DNA from: a bacterium
GTDB lineage: Bacteria; Eisenbacteria; RBG-16-71-46; CAIMUX01
NCBI GenBank assembly: GCA_030431975.1
Contig: JAUIHP010000001.1
Coordinates: 248,001 to 312,000 of the forward strand
Direction of reading: 5' to 3'
DNA: 64,000 bases
Each line of letters opens with the position of its first letter. The stretch's first letter is position 1. The notes below the pieces were generated by a model that ran no database searches, had not been told where the DNA came from, and worked only from the letters and a program-made list of their open reading frames with translations. Below are positions 33,998 to 42,804 of the stretch, piece by piece. The translations under genes and the position numbers were made by a program.

Positions 33998-35506
33998 CTA
34001 ATCGAAGCCCTGCCCGGATAAGCTCAGCGTGATTCGCGCCGGTCCGCTGTCCGCACCCATCGGCCACGCAAAATCGACCTGCAGGTACGAGAGCAGTCCG
34101 CTGGAGTCGACGATCCGTCGCAACCCGAAGCCCAGGTCCCAATGGACCTCCGAGCGCAGCGGAAGTTGCAGTTCTTCCGGATTCTCGAGCGGACGACCGC
34201 CCCAGACGGATCCGGCCTCCGCAAAAGGGACCAATCGCAGTCGGGCTTCCTTGATCAACGGGATCCGGGTTCGCTTCATCCAGTTCTCGCGCCACATGTA
34301 CTGCGCACGAAGCAGCCACCGTTGGGTCCCGACATAACTCCGAGGGACGAAGCCGCGAAGTCCACCTTCGCTCCCGATGTCCTGAAGAGCCTGCGTCGGT
34401 GCCTGGCCGCCCGTCGCCCCGTAGTCGAGCAGAAGATAGAACTCGTCGCGCAGCTCGAACGGCTTCCAGATCTGTTTCCACTGAAAGGACCAAAGGGAGT
34501 GCTCGCTCGACCCGCCGAGGGCGCCTCCCCACGATTCCACAGATGCGGAGAAGTAGGCGCCGGGCAGAACCACGTCTTCGGAGTAGCGGGGCCGGTGGGA
34601 AAGGGAAACCCCGATCCCGTTTCCGATCCAGTCGTCGACCGCAGTATCCAGGTCCATCCATCGGTCCGATCCGAACCAGTGGTAGTCCTCTTTCAACGGA
34701 GCGGACTGTTCTTCCCGACGTTCGGCGCGAACTCGCGCGGTCCACGTCTTGTCCGGCTGCCAGTGAAGCGTCAACGCACCGGCTCGCTGCAGCAGGTAGG
34801 ACTGCCCGTCGTATCCGCCGACAAAGGCGAAGAGCGTGTTCCCGTAGGGTTGATGGCTGCCGAAAGCGCGAACCCCGGAGTGCATCCGAAACTCCGCCCA
34901 GTACGTCTCGCGAGCCAGGTCGCCCACGCGGAGGAACCCGCGGCCGGTCGGCTTCTCCCTGGCCACGTCGTAGCCCATCCGTGCGCCGAGGTGAATCCGC
35001 TGCTTCCAGGCTGGACCGATCCCGACGCCGCCGTTGAAATGAAACCCGGTCTTCTTGCCGTACCCGATGCCGAAGAGCGGAATGAGCTGGTTTCCCTGCG
35101 CCTTCTCGAACTCGTCGTCGACTGCGGCGAAGACACTGTCCCAGTCGGTGGTCTCGATGCCGAAGGGATCGTCCATGAACGGGCTGTCGGAAAACGGATC
35201 TGCGAACGGGTCCTCAGGAGCGTCAGCCGGCTCGTCGTTGGCGGCGGCGGCCGTGTTGTCGGCTGTCGCGTTGCCGGCGGCAGCGTTGCCGGCTGGAGCG
35301 TTACCGGCGGCTGGCACGGTGTTCCCGGCGGCCCCGCTCTTGTCAGCGTGCATGTAGACGGCTGGCGCGTCGTCAACCTCCGCCGCCGGGGCCGGGGCCC
35401 ACGTAAGCACGAGCGACGCCAGCGACAGAAGGAACGCCGCCCATCGCGCGGAACCGCCGCAGAAACCGGCAGGGTCAGAAGATGTCATCTGGGATTTGTC
35501 GGACAT
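33998..35506 (-). CDS. Outer-membrane beta-barrel protein (BamA/Omp85-like surface antigen fold)
   Basis: The start is uncertain: ATG 35506 (used), TTG 35518 or ATG 35488. A signal peptide (AAFLLSLASLVLTWAPAPAAE) is followed by an Ala/Gly/Asn low-complexity stretch (repeats of AAGN/PAGN) and an acidic PFADPFSDSPFMDDPF linker. From about residue 140 to the end there are alternating beta-strands with aromatic girdle residues, typical of a 12-16-stranded barrel, and the segments GSEGGLRGFVPRSYVG and VPFAEAGSVWG that resemble the barrel of Omp85/bacterial surface antigen proteins. No POTRA domains are visible. The last residue is Asp, not the usual aromatic. Its role is unknown. Confidence 0.72.
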   Translation of the reverse strand: MSDKSQMTSSDPAGFCGGSARWAAFLLSLASLVLTWAPAPAAEVDDAPAVYMHADKSGAAGNTVPAAGNAPAGNAAAGNATADNTAAAANDEPADAPEDPFADPFSDSPFMDDPFGIETTDWDSVFAAVDDEFEKAQGNQLIPLFGIGYGKKTGFHFNGGVGIGPAWKQRIHLGARMGYDVAREKPTGRGFLRVGDLARETYWAEFRMHSGVRAFGSHQPYGNTLFAFVGGYDGQSYLLQRAGALTLHWQPDKTWTARVRAERREEQSAPLKEDYHWFGSDRWMDLDTAVDDWIGNGIGVSLSHRPRYSEDVVLPGAYFSASVESWGGALGGSSEHSLWSFQWKQIWKPFELRDEFYLLLDYGATGGQAPTQALQDIGSEGGLRGFVPRSYVGTQRWLLRAQYMWRENWMKRTRIPLIKEARLRLVPFAEAGSVWGGRPLENPEELQLPLRSEVHWDLGFGLRRIVDSSGLLSYLQVDFAWPMGADSGPARITLSLSGQGFD

Positions 35507-35563
35507 ACGATGCGCCAATGGTACCCTGCCAAATCAATCATGTCGTGAAAGGACTCCGCCCGC

Positions 35564-36367
35564 ATGTCATCTGATTCCGGCCCCGGCCCCGAAGTTCCAC
35601 CGACGGTGGTCCTCTTCGACCTCGGAGGGGTCCTGGTGGACAACAGCGGGATCACGGACCTGCGTCGTTGGAACCCGGATCTCGCGGGAGACGCGCTTTG
35701 GAACCGGTGGCTGACCTCCCGGTCGGTCCGCGCGTTCGAGTCCGGCCGGGCTGATCCAGAGGAGTTTGCCAACGCCATGGTCCAGGAGTTCGAACTTTCC
35801 CTCTCCCCTCAGGACTTCACCGAAGCCTTTGGCAGCTGGATCCGTGGGTTCTACGACCGCGCGGAAGATCTTGTCACAGAAACCGGCAGACTGACCCGGA
35901 CGGGTTGTCTCTCGAACACGAATCCCATTCACTGGGATCGCATGACCAGGACCCTGGATCTCGAATCCGCCCTCTCGGACGTCTTCCTTTCCTTCCGGCT
36001 GGGGCTTCTGAAACCCGACGCAGAGATCTTCGACACCGTGACGACGGCGCTGCGTAGGGGGCACTCCGGAACCCTTCCCATTGAGAGCACGGATTCTTCG
36101 GAACCTCGATCCACGGCGCCGAGCAGCGACCGTTCGGGAACTCAGCCCGCAGCCACGAACCCGGATTCTTCGGAGCTTCCTTCGGGGCCTTCGGGGCCTT
36201 CTTCGGGGCCTTCTTCGGGGCCTTCTCCGGAGATCCTTTTTCTGGACGACCATCCATCCAACGTGGCGGCGGCTCGCCAAGCCAGCTGGCGCGCCGAACT
36301 CGTGCGCGGCCCTCTCGAAGCCCGGGACGCGCTTCGCTTCCACGGGATTCAGGTCACGGCCCGATGA
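35564..36367 (+). CDS. HAD-family hydrolase with a low-complexity insertion
   Basis: This 267-residue protein starts at ATG 35564. The motif VVLFDLGGVLVD gives the nucleophile Asp, with the +2 Asp replaced by Gly as in YihX-like members. Motif II is TGCLSNTN, the Lys lies in LGLLKPDAEIF, and the acidic motif IV is EILFLDDHPSNV. Between the Lys and motif IV there is an insertion of about 65 residues rich in Ser, Gly, Pro and Thr, ending in repeated GPSSGPSSGPSP encoded by a short tandem DNA repeat (36181-36230). The core fold should survive because the insertion is at a loop. It probably acts as a small-molecule phosphatase. The stop overlaps the next gene's ATG (ATGA). Confidence 0.88.
   Translation: MSSDSGPGPEVPPTVVLFDLGGVLVDNSGITDLRRWNPDLAGDALWNRWLTSRSVRAFESGRADPEEFANAMVQEFELSLSPQDFTEAFGSWIRGFYDRAEDLVTETGRLTRTGCLSNTNPIHWDRMTRTLDLESALSDVFLSFRLGLLKPDAEIFDTVTTALRRGHSGTLPIESTDSSEPRSTAPSSDRSGTQPAATNPDSSELPSGPSGPSSGPSSGPSPEILFLDDHPSNVAAARQASWRAELVRGPLEARDALRFHGIQVTAR
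36181..36230 (+). repeat. Short tandem repeat inside the HAD gene
   Basis: Units of TTCGGGGCC, with two longer TTCTTCGGGGCC forms, repeat four to five times. They encode the Ser/Gly/Pro insertion between motifs III and IV of the HAD domain. All units are multiples of three, so copy changes keep the frame. Confidence 0.75.
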
Positions 36368-37503
36368 AGTTCCTCTACCAAACGGACTCGACCTACTTCG
36401 GCGCCATCGGCTCCGGCCTCGAAGACATCGGAGCCGCCGAGCTCAAGGCGCTGGGCGCGGACATCCGACAGACCGACCATCGCGGGGTCGAATTCCGCGC
36501 CGCAACTCCGGTTCTCTACCGCATCCACAACGAGACGCGACTCTTCTCCCGATTGCTGGCTCCCCTGATTCGATTCCGCTGCCGACATGGCGACGATCTT
36601 TACGACGCGGCGCGCGAGATTCCCTGGGAGCGGTTCCTCGACAACCACGAAACTTTCGCCGTCCGCGCCAACCTTCATCAGTCCGGAATCCGCAACTCCG
36701 CCTTTGCCGGGATGCGGACCAAAGACGCACTCGTCGACCGGTTGCGGGAAAGAACGGGCGCGCGCCCGAGTGTCGACCGGCGGGATCCGGACCTTCGCAT
36801 CGACGTCCATGTCCGGGAGGAGAACGGCACGATCAGCATCGACACCTCCGGCGACTCGCTGCATCGACGCGGCTATCGTACGGACACGGTCCAGGCGCCG
36901 ATCCAGGAAACCCTGGCCGCCGCCGTCCTCGAGATCGCCGAATGGAACGGGGAGCGTCCGCTGATCGACCCCATGTGCGGGTCGGGGACCTTTCTCGCTG
37001 AGGGACTGATGCGGGCCACCAAGACGCCGGCGGGATTCTTCCGCCGGCATTTCGGACTCTTCCACCTGCCCGATTTCGAATCGGACCTGTGGAACGACAC
37101 CCTCGACGAAGCGGAAGCTCAGATCCGGGAACCGGAGGTTGGGATCCAGGGAAGCGACCTCGACAAACGGGTCGTCGCGTCGGCCCGCCGCAACCTTGGG
37201 CATCTTCCCCACGGTCGGACGGTTCGTATCTTCCGGTCGGACTTTCGCGACCATCCGCCCATCCAGGACGCGCTTGTCGTCTGCAACCCGCCCTACGGCG
37301 TACGTCTGAAAGCGGGAGAGGATCTCAGCGGCTTCTACCGGGATTTCGGCGACTTCCTGAAACAGAAGTGCACCGGCTGCTCGGCCTTCGTCTACTTTGG
37401 AGAGCGCGCCTGGCTCAAGTCGATCGGACTGCGGCCGGAGTGGAAACGTCCGCTCATGAACGGCGGACTGGACGGACGCCTGGCCCGATTCGAGCTATAC
37501 TGA
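36364..37503 (+). CDS. THUMP-domain SAM-dependent methyltransferase (RlmL-like)
   Basis: The ATG at 36364 overlaps the HAD stop. The 379-residue protein has an N-terminal THUMP/ferredoxin-like RNA-binding part (YFGAIGSGLEDIGAAELKALGA, then VRANLHQSGIRNSAFAG) and a C-terminal Rossmann methyltransferase with DPMCGSGTFLAEGL as the SAM-binding loop, GSDLDKRVV for the ribose contact and NPPYGVRL as the catalytic motif of N2-guanine/N6-adenine methyltransferases. This matches RlmL/YpsC-type enzymes that methylate 23S rRNA; the second RlmK domain of the fused E. coli protein is absent. It is cytoplasmic and probably acts in ribosome maturation. Confidence 0.92.
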   Translation: MKFLYQTDSTYFGAIGSGLEDIGAAELKALGADIRQTDHRGVEFRAATPVLYRIHNETRLFSRLLAPLIRFRCRHGDDLYDAAREIPWERFLDNHETFAVRANLHQSGIRNSAFAGMRTKDALVDRLRERTGARPSVDRRDPDLRIDVHVREENGTISIDTSGDSLHRRGYRTDTVQAPIQETLAAAVLEIAEWNGERPLIDPMCGSGTFLAEGLMRATKTPAGFFRRHFGLFHLPDFESDLWNDTLDEAEAQIREPEVGIQGSDLDKRVVASARRNLGHLPHGRTVRIFRSDFRDHPPIQDALVVCNPPYGVRLKAGEDLSGFYRDFGDFLKQKCTGCSAFVYFGERAWLKSIGLRPEWKRPLMNGGLDGRLARFELY

Positions 37504-37544
37504 TCGAGCCACGTCAACGGATCATGGACAAGGACGGAACGCAC

Positions 37545-38078
37545 ATGAACCGATCTCTCGTCGACCGCGTCAAAGGCATCCTTCGCCTCGAAGCCGACGT
37601 TTATGAAGAAGTCGAAGCCGACACCACGGCCCTACCTCAGGCCGCCATGGTCGTGGCTGCTGGCGCGGTCGCCAGCGGCATCGGCGCGCTGGGCGGCGGG
37701 CCGCTCGGAATGATCACCCACTTGATCTTCACCTTCATCGGCTGGCTCATCTGGGCCGTTGTCTCCTACTTCGTCGGAACCCGCGTCTTCGGCGGAAAAG
37801 CAACGTGGGATCAGGTCCTGCGAACCTTGGGATTCGCGCAGGCCCCGCACCTGTTTGGGATCCTCGCCATCATTCCCCTGCTCGGAGGACTTGTCGGATT
37901 TGCCGCCGGCCTCTGGGCGATCGCCACATCGGTCGTTGCCATTCGCCAGTCCCTGGACCTGACCACGGAGAAGGCGGTGCTGACCGCGGTCGTGTCCGTG
38001 CTGATCATACTGATGCTCATGGCCATCCCAGCGACCCTCTTCGGCATCGGCGCACTCGCCTTCATGCTCGGGAGCTGA
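37545..38078 (+). CDS. Yip1-family membrane protein
   Basis: ATG 37545 follows AAGGACGG; an in-frame ATG at 37524 is possible. The 177-residue protein has a soluble N-terminus and four to five membrane helices (AAMVVAAGAVASGIGALG, LIFTFIGWLIWAVVSYFVG, LFGILAIIPLLGGLVGFA, AVVSVLIILMLMAIP), with the GGKATWDQVLRTLGFAQAP loop typical of the YIP1 family. Bacterial members are of unknown function. It lies 41 bases after the methyltransferase. Confidence 0.85.
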   Translation: MNRSLVDRVKGILRLEADVYEEVEADTTALPQAAMVVAAGAVASGIGALGGGPLGMITHLIFTFIGWLIWAVVSYFVGTRVFGGKATWDQVLRTLGFAQAPHLFGILAIIPLLGGLVGFAAGLWAIATSVVAIRQSLDLTTEKAVLTAVVSVLIILMLMAIPATLFGIGALAFMLGS

Positions 38079-38082
38079 CGGC

Positions 38083-39063
38083 TTGAGGCAACCTTGGCGG
38101 AACGCCGGAGAAACGGATACGAAGGAAGGCCGGCTGCAGGTAAAGCGGCGCGGCGACCACGATGTGGTCCTGCTCCTGGACGGCCGTGTCCTCCAGTCCA
38201 ACCAGTCGCATCCGCCGGAGGCGGACCTCGTCCAGTTCATCGTCGAACGAATGAAGGCGAAGGAACGCCCGCAGTTCCTGCTCGCCGGAGTGGGCTTGGG
38301 GTTTGGACTGCGGACCGCGCTCGAGCTTCTGCCGGAACGTGCGCAGATCGCCGTCTTCGAGCCGAACCCGGATCTTTTGCGGTGGGCTCGTGGACCACTG
38401 GAGGACCTGACCGGGCGTTGGCTCGATGACCCCCGGGTGACCGTCGTCGACGACGACATCACGACTCTTCTGCACAACGCTGCTCGAGCCGGCGGGCGCG
38501 ACCGCTTCGATGCGATCGCGTTCGATGCCTATACCGGAGTTGCCCACCGGCTCCACCGAGCCCGCGATCCCTGGTTCGGAAAGGGCACACTGCAGTGGGC
38601 CCACGGCGCGCTCTACAAGGACGGCGTCATCGGACTTTGGTCGGAAGAAACCGAGTTCCGACTCGAATCCCGTTTTCGTCGCCACAACTACCGATTCGAA
38701 GTGATCCGTCCCCGGCGGAAGGGACCGGACTTCGTCGTCTATCTGGCAAATCCGGTGGCAGAGCCCAAGCGTCGCGACGAAAGTTCCGAGTCGTCGCAAA
38801 ATGCAAAGCCGGTCGAAACCGGAGGCGCATCGGATCCGGAAGCCGTCTCCGGGGCCCCCACCGGAGACCCCTCCAACGAAACGGAAGCCGCTCCAGCGCC
38901 CCCTTTGGAAGAAGACGTCATCGTCGGCTCCCGGCACACCTCCCGACAGATACCACGCGGCCGCCCGCCCAAGACCGGACGCACCGGATCGAAGAGAACA
39001 GATTCTCGTCGAACGCCGCAGCGTGGCTCGAAGCGCAGCCCAAAACGGCCTCCGAAACGGTAA
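38083..39063 (+). CDS. Spermidine-synthase-like class I methyltransferase with basic tail
   Basis: TTG 38083 has GGGAG about 8 bases upstream within the previous gene's end; it starts four bases after that stop. The 326-residue protein has a Rossmann domain with LLAGVGLGFGLRTAL as the nucleotide loop, IAVFEPNPDLL for the acidic ribose contact and DRFDAIAFDAY in the position of the catalytic acidic region. This resembles spermidine/spermine-synthase-type folds and MnmC-like domains, but the polyamine-binding residues are not clear. From about residue 225 the chain is disordered and becomes strongly basic (RGRPPKTGRTGSKRTD onward), suggesting nucleic-acid binding. The substrate is unknown. Confidence 0.72.
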   Translation: MRQPWRNAGETDTKEGRLQVKRRGDHDVVLLLDGRVLQSNQSHPPEADLVQFIVERMKAKERPQFLLAGVGLGFGLRTALELLPERAQIAVFEPNPDLLRWARGPLEDLTGRWLDDPRVTVVDDDITTLLHNAARAGGRDRFDAIAFDAYTGVAHRLHRARDPWFGKGTLQWAHGALYKDGVIGLWSEETEFRLESRFRRHNYRFEVIRPRRKGPDFVVYLANPVAEPKRRDESSESSQNAKPVETGGASDPEAVSGAPTGDPSNETEAAPAPPLEEDVIVGSRHTSRQIPRGRPPKTGRTGSKRTDSRRTPQRGSKRSPKRPPKR

Positions 39064-39227
39064 CCCTCCGTCCGTCCGCTGTGTTTCGGAATCGTTTCCC
39101 AACGCACGCAGAACAAACCATGTGGTAACGGGGAATCCGATCCCCCTGCGTGTGAACATTCGCCATCGAACGTCCGATCTGGAGGTTGACCGTCACGCCG
39201 ACACAGACATTGAGGAGGCGCTCGCCG

Positions 39228-40250
39228 ATGCAGGGTCCGATCGAGGGCAGGAACTTCCGGGAGGGGCAAGAGTTGGCCAAGGCCGACCTTCACCTCCACT
39301 CCAACTACTCCTACGACGTCATCAACGTTCCCGCCCTTTCCCCTCGTGCGCTCTACGATCGTGCGATCGAGCGCGGAATGGGTTTCTTCACCCTGACCGA
39401 CCACGAAACCATGCGCGGCGTCCTCGCACTAAGGGACGAGCTCGACGCCGAGTTCGGGAGCGAGCACCCGATTCCGGTCATGAATGGAATCGAGATCTAC
39501 GTCAAGGATCGCGAAGTCGGTCATGTCATCCACGTCAACGTCCTGGGGCTCGACCCGAAGCAGGCCAACCAACTGGCCAAGCGCCGGAAGAACCTCGGCA
39601 AGTTTCTCGACTTCTGCCGCGCCGAGGGCCTCTACCACGTCTACAACCATCCCTTCTGGTTCGAGAACGGGGAGTCAGCCTCGCTGGAAACGATCTCGGA
39701 TCTCGTCGCCATGTTTCCGGTCATCGAACTGAACGCGGGGCGCATTTCCCAGCTCAACTGGCGGACGGTGGAGTTGGCCCGCGAGCACGGTCGGAACCTC
39801 GTCGCCGCCTCGGACTCGCACACGGGCCGCATCGGCCGCGCCTACACCATGGCGCCGGGACGTACGCCGGAGCAGTTCCTCGGAAACATCACGGACGGCA
39901 ACTCGGTCGTCGTGCCCCGAAACACTTCGCTCAAGGAATTCATATCCGAAGTCCAGGACACCATCGATCTGGTCTTCGGCCTTCAGCACGCCTTCCCGAT
40001 CAAGCGTACCTTTCTCCGCCAGCATCCGAAGCTTCGCGTTCTTGCCAAGGTCGCGTTGGGTAGCGAGCGTGTCATGCAGCCAGGGAAGCTGCAGGCGATG
40101 GTCCGCCGAAGCCTGGCGCTCATCGCCTACGCTCCCGCGTCGCACTTCATTCTCGAACAGAAGAGGATGAATCAACGATTGGAGAAGGCTCTCGCGGAAG
40201 CCGGACTGGCCGACTCCCCACTTACAGAAGAAGCCCGACTCGCTCACTGA
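39228..40250 (+). CDS. PHP-domain metal-dependent phosphoesterase
   Basis: ATG 39228 follows GAGGAGG; a longer frame to TTG 39186 lacks a suitable site. The 340-residue protein has the PHP motifs KADLHLHSNYSYD (two His), FTLTDHETM (Asp-His), NGIEIYV (Glu), YHVYNHPFWF (His) and AASDSHTG (Asp-His), so the three-metal site is intact. PHP proteins hydrolyse phosphoesters; related stand-alone members act on nucleotides or histidinol phosphate, and the substrate here cannot be told. The C-terminal part (about 250-340) is helical. A strong hairpin overlaps its stop codon. Confidence 0.9.
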   Translation: MQGPIEGRNFREGQELAKADLHLHSNYSYDVINVPALSPRALYDRAIERGMGFFTLTDHETMRGVLALRDELDAEFGSEHPIPVMNGIEIYVKDREVGHVIHVNVLGLDPKQANQLAKRRKNLGKFLDFCRAEGLYHVYNHPFWFENGESASLETISDLVAMFPVIELNAGRISQLNWRTVELAREHGRNLVAASDSHTGRIGRAYTMAPGRTPEQFLGNITDGNSVVVPRNTSLKEFISEVQDTIDLVFGLQHAFPIKRTFLRQHPKLRVLAKVALGSERVMQPGKLQAMVRRSLALIAYAPASHFILEQKRMNQRLEKALAEAGLADSPLTEEARLAH

Positions 40251-40260
40251 GTCGGGCTTC
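40230..40260 (+). terminator. Terminator hairpin overlapping the stop of the PHP gene
   Basis: GAAGCCCGACTC (40230-40241) pairs perfectly with GAGTCGGGCTTC (40249-40260) around a 7-base loop that contains part of the TGA stop. A T-rich stretch (CTTGTTGGG) follows. The 12-bp perfect stem makes this the clearest terminator in the window. Confidence 0.75.
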
Positions 40261-40298
40261 CTTGTTGGGCGTCTTTGTTGGGCTTCTTCGTTGGGCTT
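40260..40298. repeat. 13-bp tandem repeat, three copies
   Basis: Units at 40260-40272, 40273-40285 and 40286-40298 have the consensus CTT(T/C)GTTGGGC(T/G)T, followed by a degenerate fourth. They start at the last base of the terminator arm, whose GGGCTT end they resemble. Confidence 0.75.
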
Positions 40299-40398
40299 CT
40301 TCTTGGACTGTTTCCTCGCTCAGTCAGAGCGAGCGGGCGAGTTTCCGGGGGACGGCGGTCGCAAAGAACTGCCTCGATTCCGGCAGCATGACGGTCGC

Positions 40399-41388
40399 TC
40401 AGGACTGCCACGGCTCCTGATCCTCCGGACGCTTTCCGCGTCCGCGCGGCAGAGGAGGCGTCGGGCCTGCACTGGGCGTCTCCGACTCGCCAAAGACCAG
40501 GTCCGCTGCCGATGGGTTTCCGAAGTGGCTGACATCTGCGAAGTCCGGAGGCACCTGGCTCCCCGCCCCTTTTTCGAAACTCGTCGGGCCTTGACCCTCG
40601 GTCGCTCCCATGGACGGATCCGTCCACGTTCCTGGAGGCGCGGGACCTCGTTCCGGGCTCTGTGCCTGACCTTGTGTCGAACCCGAGCCTGAGGAGGTCG
40701 CCGGATTCATTCCCGGATTCGGCCCGTGGGGGTAGCCGGGGTTCGGGCCCCCGCTCGCCCCGGGGTTCGCACCGGGAACTGTTCCGGGATTCGGGCCGCC
40801 CTGCCGTCCCGGCCCGCCGCCTGGGCCACCACCGGGTCCAGCCGGCGGGTGCGGCGGAGCTCCCGGAGTTGGAGGAGGCATCGTACCCGGATAGCGACCA
40901 CCGGATTGCTCCCGCGCCATCGAGCTCAACCGGTCCGTCTCCAGCTTCTCTTTCGTCTGCTTGTAACGCCAGATCATGTAGACCCCCGCTCCAACCAGAA
41001 AAAGCGGCCAGATGTTGATGAGCCACTCCAAGTCGATATCGAGAGTTACACCTAACGTGAGAAATCCGCCGACGACCAATAACATGATCCCGCTGACCAG
41101 GGGGCTGTCCGTGGGAACGTCGGGAGTCCGTCCCTCATTGTTGTAGTGATTGGCCTTCTTCACGGCGTCGATGATGTTGAAGAACCAGAAGAAGACCGTG
41201 AGGATGATGAAGGGTCCTTCGACATCGCGCGCCGCTCGCGAGTCCGAGAGCATGAGCAAAGAAACGAACACGACGATGTTGATGAATCCCGCCAGGTAGT
41301 AACCGACGTAGATTTGTCCCAGACCGGGAAGGAAAGAGAGGATGGCCGCCCAGGCCGGTGCTTTCTTCATTCGTACTTCCGAACTCAT
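40399..41388 (-). CDS. Membrane protein with LiaF/TM2-like N-terminus and Pro/Gly/Asn-rich tail
   Basis: The start ATG 41388 overlaps the stop of the anti-sigma gene (ATGA). The 329-residue protein has four membrane helices in its first 145 residues (AAILSFLPGLGQIYVGYYLAG, FINIVVFVSLLML, GIMLLVVGGFLTLGV, INIWPLFLVGAGVYMIW). The GLGQIYxGYYxxG motif resembles TM2 or DUF5668-type domains. From about residue 165 the chain is low complexity with repeated PNPG motifs, likely cytoplasmic or periplasmic and disordered. Its position in the sigma/anti-sigma operon suggests a role in signalling or as a target of that sigma factor. Confidence 0.75.
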   Translation of the reverse strand: MSSEVRMKKAPAWAAILSFLPGLGQIYVGYYLAGFINIVVFVSLLMLSDSRAARDVEGPFIILTVFFWFFNIIDAVKKANHYNNEGRTPDVPTDSPLVSGIMLLVVGGFLTLGVTLDIDLEWLINIWPLFLVGAGVYMIWRYKQTKEKLETDRLSSMAREQSGGRYPGTMPPPTPGAPPHPPAGPGGGPGGGPGRQGGPNPGTVPGANPGASGGPNPGYPHGPNPGMNPATSSGSGSTQGQAQSPERGPAPPGTWTDPSMGATEGQGPTSFEKGAGSQVPPDFADVSHFGNPSAADLVFGESETPSAGPTPPLPRGRGKRPEDQEPWQS

Positions 41389-42242
41389 CGTTCGTCTCCT
41401 TGCTCACCTGCTTCTTGCGTTTCGTCTTCCGGGTAGAGTCCGAGCGGTTCCAGGACCACACGGATTTCATCGAGTAGCCCGGTGTAATCTCCTGTACGAA
41501 TGTCTTCTCCGGAGCGCTGCATCCAATCGGAAACACCGCCCGCTTTCTCTTCGACCTTCTTCCAGGTGGTGTGGACCTGAGCGGCTCCGTCGGTCACGAA
41601 TCCGAACCGCTGCTTGCCGTCCTCTGTCTTCCAAACCTGGTTCCCCATCGGCATCTGAGCCACGGCCGCATCTTTGACCCACGCGCTCATGCTCGAGTAC
41701 TCGGGAACCTGATTCCCGAAGAGAATCGCCACAACGAGACCACCCGCCAACGCGACTTCCCACACCGCCTCCGGCCGGCGCCAAAGCGCGCGAAGGATTT
41801 GAATCACTCCCGGAACGGGTCCGGAGGTCAGAGCGAGCACCTCGCGCGTGAACTCGCGTCCGGCTGAGAGTTCGGGCAACTGGGAGTAGAAGTCCGGCAA
41901 GGCTTGCAGCATGTCCCGCATTCGTTGACAGCTGGCACAATCCTCGATGTGGACTCGAACGATCTCGCGATCACTGGGATCCAGAGACTCTTCCAAAGCC
42001 TCGGCCATGCGCAGCTCGATCCAGTGGCAGTCCCGGCCTTCGGTGCGGACACGAATCTGTTCCTGAACCTGCCGTCTTTCCTTCGTATCGAGTAGGGGAG
42101 ACGGAAGGACATCCGCCTCGAGCACGGTGGCGCGGCAACGGGTGCATTCGACCTCGTGCTCCACCATCTGGCCGAAGAAGGGCTCCCCCAGCTCTCCGCC
42201 GAGATAGTCGGAAAGGTGGTGCTGGAACTCACGACACTCCAT
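41385..42242 (-). CDS. Zinc-finger anti-sigma factor
   Basis: ATG 42242 follows AAGGAAGGGG and overlaps the upstream sigma gene by 14 bases. The 285-residue protein carries two zf-HC2-type motifs: an N-terminal one (CREFQHHLSDYLGGEL to HEVECTRC) and a second (HWIELRMAEALEESL to HIEDCASC), so it may hold two sigma-binding or zinc-binding modules. One membrane helix (VWEVALAGGLVVAILFGN, about residue 175) is followed by an extracytoplasmic domain of about 90 residues. It should sequester the sigma factor encoded upstream and release it on an envelope signal. Confidence 0.88.
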   Translation of the reverse strand: MECREFQHHLSDYLGGELGEPFFGQMVEHEVECTRCRATVLEADVLPSPLLDTKERRQVQEQIRVRTEGRDCHWIELRMAEALEESLDPSDREIVRVHIEDCASCQRMRDMLQALPDFYSQLPELSAGREFTREVLALTSGPVPGVIQILRALWRRPEAVWEVALAGGLVVAILFGNQVPEYSSMSAWVKDAAVAQMPMGNQVWKTEDGKQRFGFVTDGAAQVHTTWKKVEEKAGGVSDWMQRSGEDIRTGDYTGLLDEIRVVLEPLGLYPEDETQEAGEQGDER

Positions 42243-42804
42243 GCCGCACCCCCCTTCCTTCGAGTTTGAGGAGAATCCGCGCGAGATCGGCACGGGCGCG
42301 GGAAACCCGCGACTTCATCGTCCCGACCGGTACGCCCTCCATCGAGGCCATCTCTTCGTGAGTCAGACCCTGCAGGTCCTTCTGGACGATCGCATCGCGA
42401 CTGATGGCGCCGAGCTGCTCGAGAGCGCGAAGGAGAAGATCCTTGCCCTCACGCCGTTCGAGCCGCCGGTCGGTGGGCTCGTCGTCGGAAGCCAGATCGC
42501 CGAACTCGTCCACCGGGGGATCCACGACCGCCTTGTCCTTGCGCGACTTCCGGTAGTGGTCGATGCAGAGATTGCGGGCCAGGCTGTTGAACCAGGTTTG
42601 GAACGGCCGCGCCGGATCATAGAGGCCGAGGCTCTCATAGAGGCGGACGAAAATGTCCTGGGCGAGATCCCGGGCCGACTCCCGATTGCCGGAGAACTGA
42701 AAGGCCAGATTGAGAATCCGGTCCTGGTGCCGGTCGACCAGAGTCTGCCAGGAATGGGCATCCCGCTGCTGGCAAAGCCGGACCAGTTCTTCATCCGTCT
42801 TCAA
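42229..42804 (-). CDS. RpoE-type ECF sigma factor
   Basis: The start is TTG 42804, with GGAG 7 bases upstream, giving 191 residues. Region 2 shows the classical DRHQDRILNLAFQFSGN and ARDLAQDIFVRLYESL core-binding motif, followed by FQTWFNSLARNLCIDHYRKSR. Region 4 has GLTHEEMASMEGVPVGTMKSRVSRAR. Unlike the two kinase-linked sigma genes, it keeps the D-x-x-Q-D region 2.2 motif, consistent with control by the anti-sigma protein encoded next to it. Its regulon is unknown, and it probably autoregulates the operon. Confidence 0.95.
   Translation of the reverse strand: MKTDEELVRLCQQRDAHSWQTLVDRHQDRILNLAFQFSGNRESARDLAQDIFVRLYESLGLYDPARPFQTWFNSLARNLCIDHYRKSRKDKAVVDPPVDEFGDLASDDEPTDRRLERREGKDLLLRALEQLGAISRDAIVQKDLQGLTHEEMASMEGVPVGTMKSRVSRARADLARILLKLEGRGVRHGVS

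Noticed and set aside
34142-35548. Open frame antisense to the outer-membrane barrel gene
   Set aside because: The minus-strand protein has a signal peptide and barrel strands; the antisense frame shows none.
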